Positions 46,800 to 56,909 of a DNA stretch of 59,460 nucleotides are shown here, one piece after another. This stretch comes from Vitrella brassicaformis. Taxonomy: Eukaryota > Sar > Vitrellaceae. Made by a program: the position numbers and the translations under genes. How positions within the stretch are numbered: the stretch's first letter is position 1; the number at the start of each line of letters is the position of its first letter. A model generated the notes under the pieces. That model saw nothing but the letters and a program-made list of their open reading frames with translations. It was not told where the DNA came from and ran no database searches. The stretch is from contig CDMY01000176.1 of assembly GCA_001179505.1 (NCBI GenBank), forward strand, positions 1-59,460. The letters are read 5' to 3'.

Positions 46800-48784
46800 G
46801 TCTGCCTACCATTCAATCATCGGCTGAAGGCACTCATCCATCCATCCATCCACTCACTGACAGAAATGCATTGCACGTCAAGTTGCCGCGTCAAGTGACG
46901 CACTCACTACCGGTTGCCTCTCTCTAGCTACCCTACCTGTCGCCACACACATCACACATCACACACATCACACACACATATATACATACACACACATACA
47001 CATACACATGCGCGACATGCACACCTGCTCTGCGGGTCAGTGCAGTGCACAAGCACGTACACTATCTATCTGCTCATCGCACGCCTAAACTGTCAGGTCA
47101 GCCAGGTCATCTGACGGACGGACGGGCCGCACAAAAAGGCAAGACACTCGGCTGGCTGGGCTGGGCATGCCATTAATGAGGAGAGACAAGCCGCAGGCTG
47201 TCGGTCTCAGTTCGGTGTCTGATCAGTCTGTCTATCTAGCTAGCTCGTTGGCTAGCTCGAATGAACAAATTGTCCTATATATCACATACACGCTAGCTAT
47301 CAGCTTTCTTAAAAGGCACATCATCTCTCTCTCTCAATCAAGAGTCCAGCCAGCCACCGATACATCACATCAATTACCTCTCACTCACCCAACCATGCAC
47401 ACACATGCAGGTACGCAATGCAACCATTGACGCCCCTCAACACCCCTCCCCGCCCCGCACCTCTCCCTCTCCCGCCACGCCCTGCCCAGCCCTGCCCCCG
47501 CTTAAAAGAGTTGGAACGAACAAGCGCTCTTCCTCTGCTCTGCTCTTTCGACGGTGCGTGAGTCCCCCCGCACATGCCATGCCATGCGTGGACCAACACA
47601 TGAATGTGATGTGCAAACAGGGGGAGTGTTCGTTGGACGCACCAAGAGAATGGGACAAAAAATTACCCCCGTGTAGCTGTCTGTAGCTGCGCTGTGGCCC
47701 GTCCCGCATCATCGCAACGGCCCGCCGTGTCAGCCCATCCCCCCACCCACCCACAAGAAAGAAAGAACAAGGGACATTCTCCAAAAGAAGACAGGCCAAC
47801 CATCAGTGGCGAGAAGAACCGATTGGTCGACGACGAAAAAATGAAACCCACGACAGACACCACACCACACCCGGCCATCCATCTCATCTCCCACCCATCC
47901 CACCCACCAGCCGAGGTATTTGGCCGTCCGTCCGTCCGTCTGTCTGTCTGTCATGGAATACAATACCATGCGCACACGTGTGTGTAGCGGCTCTGTGTGT
48001 GTGTTTGCTGCGCTGCCTAGCTCATCGTGTGGCCGTCGAAAAGGAAAAGTGAGACCATCCATCCAGCCATCCCATCCATGCCTCGATCCCAGACCTGGCA
48101 ACCCCGCCCGCACAACGGTCATTCATCCATCCATCCGCACCGGCAAACACACACACACACACAGATGCCCTCTATCTCTTCCTAAACCGGCATCAAAGAA
48201 AAGATATCCACTCCACGACAAACACAAATCACAGTGTGCCAGACAAAGGGCATCACACGACAAATCGGTCAGTCAGCCAAAGGTGCATTGAAGCACACCC
48301 AGCACACAACAACAGACACCATAACTGCAGACTGTGTCATCCATCCATCCACCTATGGTTCCTCCCTTGCTTCCTCGTCGATTGGTGGTGAGTGAGTGTG
48401 TGTGTGTTCGTGCGTGTGTGTGTGTGTGTGTGTGTGTTCGTGCGTGTGTGTTGTGCCCTCTCTGGCGCATGCACTCTATCTGCTGCCATGCCATGCCATG
48501 CCATTCCATCCATCCATCCACGCACACACACATACAGACCGACAGCCAGACGGACAGAATCAAAACACATCACACATCCATCAGCCAAGACAGACAGACA
48601 GACAGATAGGCGGCTACGAGAAGCGGTCCGTCCGTGGGAGTGTTGCGTGGATTTAGTCAAGGGCGTGGGTAGAGAGACAGACGTGTGGCTGCCTGCCACT
48701 GGTGGCACAGCACGCCTCCCCTCCCCTCCCCTCCCCTCCCCACGCCCACCATGCGGCTGGTCAAGTACATACATACGACACGGG
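46800..48784. other. Repeat-rich non-coding region
   Basis: ACAC/CATC-rich, with (GT)n and (TGCG/GTGT) runs at 48385-48450, (CCATG)n at 48487-48505 and (CCCCT)n at 48716-48740. No gene supported. Confidence 0.5.
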
Positions 48785-50283
48785 TCAGGTCACCCTCCGC
48801 TTCTTGCTGCGTGTGTTGTAGATGTGCGTGGGCTCATTATCATCGGCAGCGGTAGCAGCAGCAGCAGCGGGGAGGGTGGTCTCCTGGTCGGCGGGATTGT
48901 GGGCCGCCGCAGCATCCGCCGCCGTCACCCTCGGCCGCTTCCTGCCGTCGCCCGCCTGATGGTTCTTCCTCCGCGCCTTGGCGCCTCGCTGTCTTCCCTC
49001 ATCGAGCTGAGTGTCCGCCGCCCTCTTGTTGTTGATGTGTCGGGGCGGCGGGAAGAGCTTGCGCAGCTTCCTGATGGTCCTGCACCCATCACACAACGGA
49101 CAGAGATCACACGGATGAGATGTGGCATCCCCGTCTGTGTGTGTGTGCATGTGTGTGTGATGGACATACTGATAGTAAGACTGCATGAGCTCCTCCCACT
49201 CGTCCTTAAGGGCCTTCTTCATCTGCGACACACACACACCAACCACCCACACCGCCACACAATGACGAGTGAGCCCAGCAGCTGCGGCTGTCTGTCCATC
49301 ATGTATGTGTGTAATGGGATGGTTCGTGTGGAAACATACACGCATCGCATCGCATCTCCTCTCCTACTCTCGATGTAAGAATGTCATTTGTGTGTGTGCC
49401 GTACCTGCTGTTCAGTGAGGTTGCGATCATCGTTCCACATGTGACACATGCGGAAGTAAGGCAGATCCTCCTAATCGATGACGGCACAGCAGCAGAGGGG
49501 AAACAGTGCAGACAGTGACCCCGCACACAAAGCTACCGTGCTACTGTTCTACGGCAGCCATGGCTAATGCCTCCCTCCCAGCCTCACTACCCGTCTCCCT
49601 CCCTGCCTGTCTGCCTGGCTGACCGCCCTCCGTCACTCACTCACCTTGTCCTTTGAGACGGGATGGGGCTCGTTGATGTCCTTGCGCAGCCGCTCCTCGA
49701 CACTCAGGCGGTAGGCGGAGGCTGTCGAGCAGGCTGTCAGCCTCCTCGCCACTACCAGGAGCCAGGTAGGAGGGCGGGATCTTTGCCGGCAGGGGGTGCG
49801 GCAGCAGACAAGCGAGTTGCAGTACCTCCGTCATCCTAATTGACAGATGCCAGCCAACGATATGCGCAGCCAGGAGGCAGGGAGGGAGGGGAGGATAGTG
49901 TGTGTGCGTAAGGCAGGTGTCTGCGTCAGTGTCGACCGACCTCGTGGCTTGCTGCTCGGTCTCCTTGACGTTGAGGGCGAGGCAGTCGATGCTGGGGATG
50001 ACGTGAGGCTGCATGGCGTCCCCCTGCACCGCGACATGCAGGTCACGGACACACAAGACAGCCAGACCTGTTAACAGCTCGACTGCACTACTCCTCGCTG
50101 GCTTGTCACTCACCTGTCGGCGTCTGTGTCGCCTGATGGCCCGGTTCTCCACAGACTGAGTGAGACAGCCAGCCAGAGCCAGCAATGATCAACAAACACG
50201 CCTTTGCGAAAGCCCCGTTAGCGTGTCTTACGCCTGGTGCAGCCGTGGTGAGGGGGCGCTGGCCGTGACAGAGGACAATCTGA
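48785..50283 (-). CDS. 3' exon cassette downstream of the OTU domain (source-type copy of block O)
   Basis: Exons: 50279-50232 IVLCHGQRPLTTAAPG, 50155-50114 SVENRAIRRHRRRQ, then GDAMQPHVIPSIDCLALNV (about 50030-49950), MTEVLQLACLLPHPLPAKIP (from about 49836), EDLPYFRMCHMWNDDRNLTE (about 49470-49410), MKKALKDEWEELMQSYYQ (about 49222-49170) and TIRKLRKLFPPPRHI through RSKKRRVT (to 48785). It could be an extension of the OTU gene: skipping that gene's stop with a donor at 50359 (HYDS|gtcaca) joins all these exons in phase 0. But the MTEVLQ exon lacks 2 nt relative to 15876-16062, so YRLSVEERLRKDINEPHP falls out of frame. It is either a decayed extension or a separate small gene. The tail is Ala-rich with a basic nuclear-type end. 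Confidence 0.45.
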
Positions 50284-50350
50284 TGTAGGCACACACAACG
50301 CACAGTCGCATCAGTCGGATGGATGGCTGGGTCGTTGGTTGCTTCTCAGA

Positions 50351-53068
50351 TTATGTGACCGAGTCGTAGTGCAGGCCGCTGAGGTGTGAGAGCCGCATTG
50401 GGTGGGGACTGCAGGCGCTGCACGTCTGGTGACGCAACTCTGAAAGGACAGCGCAGCGACAGAGGGCGGGCACATGACATGCCTGTGTGAACGTGTGTGT
50501 GTTTTGCTGCCTAGGTGTCTGTCAATCAAGGTGGCTACGGTACCGCTGGTGGATGCGTCGTATATTTCTATTCTGCAGTCGTACATCTGCGACATGGCCT
50601 GGATCTCCACTTCATCGCCCCACTCTAATCAATCAACACCGCACAGCACAGTGAGACGTAACCATGACGATATACACGCGTCACCCCTCCCTCCCTCCCT
50701 CCCTCCCTCCCCCGCTCCCTGGCTGACCTCTGTCTTGCTTCATGCGGTGGACGTGCTCTTCGAAACGCTCTCCCCACACAAACTCCTGGAAATACTCACG
50801 GTTGGCCTCCTGCATGCATAGCATACAGACATTGGGCTGATTGATTGTCGCCCTCTGGGAGTGGAGTATGTATCTGTGTGTTGTGGACCGGACCGACTGA
50901 CCATGTACTCCATGCACTTGGTGCGGACGAGTCCGTGCAGGTCTTGGTCGCCGTACATCTGATCCGCCACCGAACGAAACAGACAATTGCCGTCACACGC
51001 TGAACCGAACACACACACATACATCCACACATGCAAGGCACGATGACCAATGGGCCTTGATCTGTCTGAGTTGTTTACGAATGTCATGGACGGTGTAGCG
51101 GTCATCGATCCTCGGCTGCCCCGCATCCGGATCCACCTTCCTCTGCATCCACCTTCCTCTGCATCCACCATGGACGGGACGGACGGACGGACACCCACAC
51201 ACCAGACCGTACAGGATTCAAACCATATGACGCACTTTCGTCGTGTTGTTGTGTGCCGCTCACTGACTGACCTTTTTCCGCCCCTCGCTCCTGTCCACAG
51301 ACCGTTTCCCTCGCCCCCCGCGCGACGTCATGCCCGACCGACCGGTGCCATGGTGGCTTTCACCACCACCACCGCCACCCCCAGCGGCTGCTGCGGCTGC
51401 TGCTGCTGCTGCACTACTGCTATTGGCCTCGCCGCCATCCCTGCCCCTCTTCCTGCTCCTGGTGCTCATACCCACGTCCCTGGCGGCCACGGCCGGCACA
51501 CCGCTGTCGATGTCCATGCCATCCCCCACACTCCGCCGGCGCTTCTGGCTCCGGCGGGACATGCCACCAGACGCCGCACTCGCCGACGCGGCTGCGGCTG
51601 CCGACGATGCACCAGGGACACCGTTGGGCATCATGAGGCCGGCCGGGAGCACGTCGGACTCCGACCGTTTCCCGCGTCTGGTGCTGTCGCGCGGGGGCCG
51701 CCCGCCACTCGACGCCCCCGTGTCGTTGAGGGCGTTGTGGAGGGCGCGGGTGCGGCTGCGCGTCCAGTGTAGGGGGAGTTCGGACTGGGACTGGCCGTTG
51801 GTAAGGCCCAGGCCGCTGCTGGCCGGGACGGCCGCTGATGCCGAGCTGGGTATCTCTGCCCCTGGGGGTGGGGGGTAGAGTGCGAGGGGGGACACGACGT
51901 TGCGATCGATGGCTACCTTGACCGTCACGACGTCACGCAGCTGGACGAACGCCGGGGCAGAGTCTTCGACACCCATCTGGTGGATGGATGGATCACACAC
52001 ACAGAGGGAGGGGGCGGGGAGGGAGGGGGAGGGGGAAAGACGTGTCTCATGGTGTGGTGGTGTTGCGCTCTGTCGGTTGGTGTTACCTGCCCGACTTTGG
52101 TATCGTCCAGGGTCTGCTGATAGATCAGCTGCAAAAACTCCGTACCAACTCCTGCACACACAACACAACACAAGACAGAGAATGCCGCTCTCCCATCCCC
52201 GTCTCCGTGCAGTGCATCGCACTGACCTTTTCTCTGGTAGTGCGGGAAGATGAGGAACTGCGAGAGCCGGAGGCGCCTTCTCGATGTCGACGGGCTCCAG
52301 AACGTGTAGGCGGTGGCAAATCCACACAGGCTCAGACACCCCGGCCCGCTCGACGCACGGGGTCTCAGCTTGCGGCTGTTGGACGGGTAGTCACCGCCGC
52401 CGGGCGACGTCAGGGGCCGCTTGTACGCGAGGTAGACGTGCCAGCGCTGGTCCTGCTCGATCGCCGATGCGCCGTTGATGAACCAGTGCAGGAACCACTC
52501 CATCCGAGAGTGCAGCAACTTGGAACCCGCTATCGGCAAACGTGCACCTTCTCACCTCGATCTGCTCATCCCCCGCCCCCGCCGTGTGCCCCAACACCCC
52601 CACCCGCTCCCCCGGCGGCAGGAATGGCCACCCACGAGTCGTCCGGCACTCCAGCTTGGCGACGAAGTCATGCTCCGAAGGGCAAAAGCCGCCGGGGAAG
52701 GGCACCATGGCCAGGCGGTCCATGACGCGCTTGCGGGAGGCCTGGAAGGACGGGCTCTCGCCCTCCACCTTCACGAACAGGTCAAAGGTGTCCGGGATGT
52801 AGTAGATGCGGACTGCGAGCTCCTCGAATCCCATGATCACCTGGTCGGTGTCGAAGAAGTGGTTGGCGAAGGAGGGCGAGAACGTCACCGGCGGCTTGCG
52901 ATAGTCGTCGAGGGACCCACACGGGTGAAAGAAGACGCTAGAGAGGGCGTTGACGCGCAGCGAACGGGTGACGCGACCCTCGAGCCTCTGCTTCTTGGAT
53001 GACGGCTCCCCCATGCCCTCGGCCGGCTGAGGGCGAGATCTGGTGCTTCGACGCGGCTGTAGTGACAT
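50351..53068 (-). CDS. HAT1-type histone acetyltransferase fused to an OTU deubiquitinase
   Basis: Nine exons (53068-52556, 52518-52227, 52151-52087, 51976-51272, 51142-51031, 50999-50902, 50809-50728, 50624-50544, 50439-50351) close to 678 residues, all GT-AG. Residues 1-170 match the HAT1 N-domain ([37 protein letters not shown]). Then come [19 protein letters not shown] with RWHVYLAYK, the acetyl-CoA loop [19 protein letters not shown] and [16 protein letters not shown] Ser/Ala/Gly- and Lys/Arg-rich linker of about 180 residues ([14 protein letters not shown]) leads to the OTU fold: [14 protein letters not shown], the Cys motif [49 protein letters not shown] and the His motif HYDSV just before TAA. 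It would acetylate histone H4 and cleave ubiquitin. One intron is only 37 nt (52555-52519). Two adjacent genes are the alternative, but no stop or new start separates the domains. Confidence 0.8.
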
Positions 53069-53437
53069 AATTACCACCTGTTGCATCCGCGAGCTAATAG
53101 ATCGGCCAATCAGCGGCATTCTCTGAAAATGGTCTCGCCTGCTGCCTGAAGCCCACACACACACTGCTGCAATCACCCGTCCGCTCCCTCTGGCGATCTC
53201 CCGCTCCTCGCGATAAGGCCCCGCGCCTTGCACCACAGCAGCAGCAGATCTGGCACGCCCAGGACGCCTCATCAGCCACGAGAGCCGGCGCACATCCCAT
53301 CTCGCACAGGGCCGAATGGTCTTGTGGTCAGCTCAGGTGCGACTCAACCGCCGACAGAAATGGCGTAGATCAGGGAAGGGGTGAGGGGGATAGCACTGCA
53401 AGCGTCGTAGTTTCGCCTCTCCCCTTCCCTCTCCTTT

Positions 53438-53452
53438 GCGAGCTAAGCTCGC
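53438..53452. promoter_or_regulatory. Palindromic GCGAGCT-A-AGCTCGC element
   Basis: A perfect 7-bp inverted repeat with a 1-nt centre, about 370 bp upstream of the HAT1-OTU start. Related elements lie at 42755-42780 and 2037-2048, each between divergent start codons. The regulatory role is inferred. Confidence 0.4.
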
Positions 53453-53582
53453 CTTCTTCCCTCCCTTCTTTGTGGAAACAACTCGGATGAAGTCCACTTG
53501 CGGCGTGTTCACGCGAGTACGATCGCGGCGACGCCGGCCACCATTGCAGTCGACACTCACCTCCTGCAGGACGGAGGCGGGA

Positions 53583-54480
53583 TGATGAAGGACAGCGCAG
53601 ATGAACGCCGCGGCAGCGCCGAGCTGAACACTCTGTATTCGGCTCCTCTATTGCCCACCTTCAGCCAGCCGCTGTATGGAGCAGCAGAGCGGCTGAGCAA
53701 GAGCCGGCAGCTGGCCGAGGTCTACAGCCGTCAGGCAGAACCAATCAGTGTGTGCCAGTCACGCAGCGGCGAAGAGCCGCGAAGCAACCGCCAACAGCTG
53801 CAGTCGGGTGTCAACACCGCTGAGGAACCGGCAGAGCTGACAAGAGGGCATTGAAGGAGGTTCGCCTTGCGAAGACGAGCGGCTGATAGAAGAGCTTCTG
53901 CGTGGAGCAAGAAACAGGGAGGCGACGCTGGTCGCCATTGCTGTGTGCTTCGTCGTCATTCACTCTCTTCGGCCTCATCCCTCTCGTTGGTCTGCCACGG
54001 CCCGCGGAGATGTCGAACATCTTCGGTGCTGTACAAGCAGGCAGCTCTTCGGCTCCTTGATTATGTCCTGACCTTCAGAGAGAGGAGTGAGGGGTTGTGG
54101 ACGAGCTGGACCTTCTCGCTCTTGAGGAGAGGCAAGCCTTTCAAGGTGAGCTGCAAGCCAGACAAGGAGAGACACCGGACGAGAAAGCACATGGCGTGTG
54201 TCTTCATGCAGAGATCTTCTGCGGTCTTTTTATTTCGTCGTTTGCCTGTTCGGCTGCTGCCGAGCTGCTGGAGCAGTTGATTCTACTCGCACAACATGAC
54301 GTGGCCTCTGTTCGCTTGGCGCTGCTTTTCTGTTTGCTTGGCGCTGGTTTTCTATTGTTATCTTGGAGTGCTGGTATACTTGTGGGAGAACAGGACACGG
54401 TAGAGTGTGTAAAAGACGGTAGACTACCGGAGTGTCTTAATCGTAGTAATTCAACCTTACGGACACTCTCACGTCGATAG
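53583..54480 (+). CDS. Possible membrane-protein gene, structure unresolved
   Basis: Three open segments on the plus strand look protein-like but do not join with confidence. These are 53583-53854 (MMKDSADERRGSAELNTLYS onward, polar), about 53865-54070 (CEDERLIEELLRGARN then the hydrophobic ATLVAIAVCFVVIHSL) and 54097-54480 (MDELDLLALEERQAFQGELQ, then HDVASVRLALLFCLLGAGFL and LLSWSAGILV). The charged helix followed by a single hydrophobic segment resembles a tail-anchored or SNARE-like protein, but that is speculation. It could also be non-coding. Confidence 0.25.
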
Positions 54481-54526
54481 CTCATCCATGCAGCAGACTC
54501 ATTCAACGGTAATGAAGGCACCTACT

Positions 54527-55240
54527 AAACCAACCACACACATACACACACACACACACACCCCTCTACACACACACACACACCTACACACACACCTACA
54601 CACACCCCTACACCTACACACACACACCTACACACACACCTACACACCTACACCCCTACACCCCTACACCCCTACACACACACAGACACACACCTACACA
54701 CACCTACACCCCTACACACACCTACACACACACAGAGACACACACACCTACACGCACACACAGAGACACACACACCTACACGCACACACAGAGACACACA
54801 CACCCAGACACCCACCTACACACACCCAGACACCCACCTACACACACACCCAGACACCCACCCACACCCAGACACCCACCTACACACACCCAGACACCCA
54901 CCTACACACACACCCAGACACCCACCCACACCTACACACACACACCCACCCACACACACACCCAGACACCCACCCACACACACACCCAGACACCCACCCA
55001 CACACACACCCAGACACCCACCCACACACACACCCAGATACCCACCCACACACACCCCTACACACCCACCCACACACACCCCTACACACACACCTACACC
55101 CCTACACACAGACACACACACACACACACCTACACACACCTACACCCAGACACACACCTACACACCTACACACACACACCTACACACAGACACACACACA
55201 CACACACACACACCCCTACACACACACCTACACACCAACC
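54527..55240 (+). repeat. CA-rich minisatellite, about 700 bp
   Basis: Nested arrays of CACACA with CCTA and CCAGA interruptions: first (CACACCTACA)n, then cccctacacccctac (54650-54675), then a higher-order unit built on cacacccagacacccacc (54797-55050), then mixed units. The plus strand is almost G-free. Confidence 0.9.
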
Positions 55241-56909
55241 AATGTCATGAAATGGGCGCTTATGACCAGCTTGACAGACGAGCCGAGCTTTGACTAGCTA
55301 TGCATGCAGCTGGAACAGTGTATACTCGTATTCACAGCTCACTCATACTTCAACGGTCAGCCGGGCAGCCGAGGGTAAGTGAGCAAGAGTCGCATCTGGC
55401 GGAGCTTAGCGTGTACTCATCGGCAAGGCAATTCAGGGTGACCAGAATCACGGCTTGTCAGCATAGGCGAGAGGCTACGGCAGCTCACGGGCCAGGCTGC
55501 TGCATGCACCCCGTCTAGGCGGACGCTGTTGGTTACAGGCGATCCCACCCGAGACAAGAGGTCCGGAGAGAAGAGCAAGATGGTCTGTGGTCTGCTGATG
55601 CCCTTGTCTACACGCTCCTCAACTCAACTATCTCTTCGGTATGGTGTGTGCAGTCTGTACTGACGGTGTCGCTGCTTGCGACAGCTTCCGAGCTGTCACG
55701 CGGTCGAGCTGTTTGACTGGTTGATGGCTCATGACTCAACGGCAATTGAAAGACTGAACCAGCCTGGGGCAGTGAATGGCAACGAAACCCTTATGTAGCC
55801 GACTATGGCCATACATGCAGCGGGTGTTTCCTCGTGTCTCCCACAGTACCCACTGTGTGGTGCTGTGGCATTCGGGGGATCCTCAGCCGCTGCGCCTCAT
55901 GACTGAGTCAAGGGCCGTATAAAATGGTCGAGCCTTCGCGTTGTGGCGTATAAAATGTGTCCCCCCCTCCCTCTTGGCGTATATCATTGCAAAAGTGTGA
56001 ATTGCATCTTGCGTTTCAGCAGGAGCGTTGCCTGAGGCACACGCGTGTCGTGGCTGCATCAGCCTTCGGGCTGCCTGCATGGATGTAGGGCGAGTCCAAC
56101 GACCCGCCATATTTTCGTTCGTTCGTCCTCGAGCTACCCCTCCATCGCGGCATGCCCATTTGCATCTGCCGGGACGCAAAAGGGCACCCGAAGGGGGAAT
56201 GGAGAGGGTATGGAAGCAATCCCCTCCCGTCTCCTGTCCTTTCTGTAAATTTTTGTTGTGTCGAGAAATGTATCACTCTGTTGTGTAAATATACGCGACG
56301 ATATTTATTCTTTAAGCGGCAGATTCTCCCATTGCATCTCATTTCACCCACACCTTCATCGAGGAACGAACAAACCAACGTACAAACTGCACCTAGAACG
56401 ACACACATGTACATGGTACTGTTCCTGCATTTGTGTGCGTGGTGTGGGATATGGGAGAGGGAGGAAGGGACGCGTGATGCCCCAGTAACCTGCGGCCGCG
56501 GTAGTGCCGGGGCGGACGAATGACGGGCCTGGATGTCCGCTGGGGCTAGAATGTCACGCCCCGGCCGCGGGGAGGATATGTGTGTGGTGGGATGGGATGG
56601 TGGGTCGTTGCATATTGAATGACTGGCTGAATGCCTCGCAGACACTGCACACGTTCGTTCGGTGGGACCCAGAAAGGGCGGCGGGTTTATATTGGACTGT
56701 GCCTTGGTTTGATACTGATGCCTATTGTGGTGAAATGTGCTTGGAGGGATGATTGATGACTTCACAAGGCAAATGCTGCCATCCGACAGGAAATTGATGA
56801 GAGAGACACCGAGCGCCCAAGCCCCATCCAACACACGAGCATCCGTGCCCATTATGCTAGTTGCCAACACACGATCCACTCCACTCCACTCATCCCTCCA
56901 CCTTTTTAT
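55241..56909. other. Intergenic region, no gene supported
   Basis: It contains two gtataaaatg boxes (55917-55926, 55949-55958) followed by gcgtatatcattg (55978). Minus-strand frames across 56016-56879 are open but compositionally unlike neighbouring genes. 3' flank of the gene ending at 56910. Confidence 0.5.

Noticed and set aside
48385-48450. Alternating GTGTGT/GTGCGT tract as a CRISPR-like or satellite array
   Set aside because: A simple dinucleotide repeat with no spacers; the same kind of tract occurs in many introns here.
56016-56879. 288-codon minus-strand frame
   Set aside because: It crosses the TATA-like and stop-rich flanks, shows no family similarity and has composition unlike adjacent genes.
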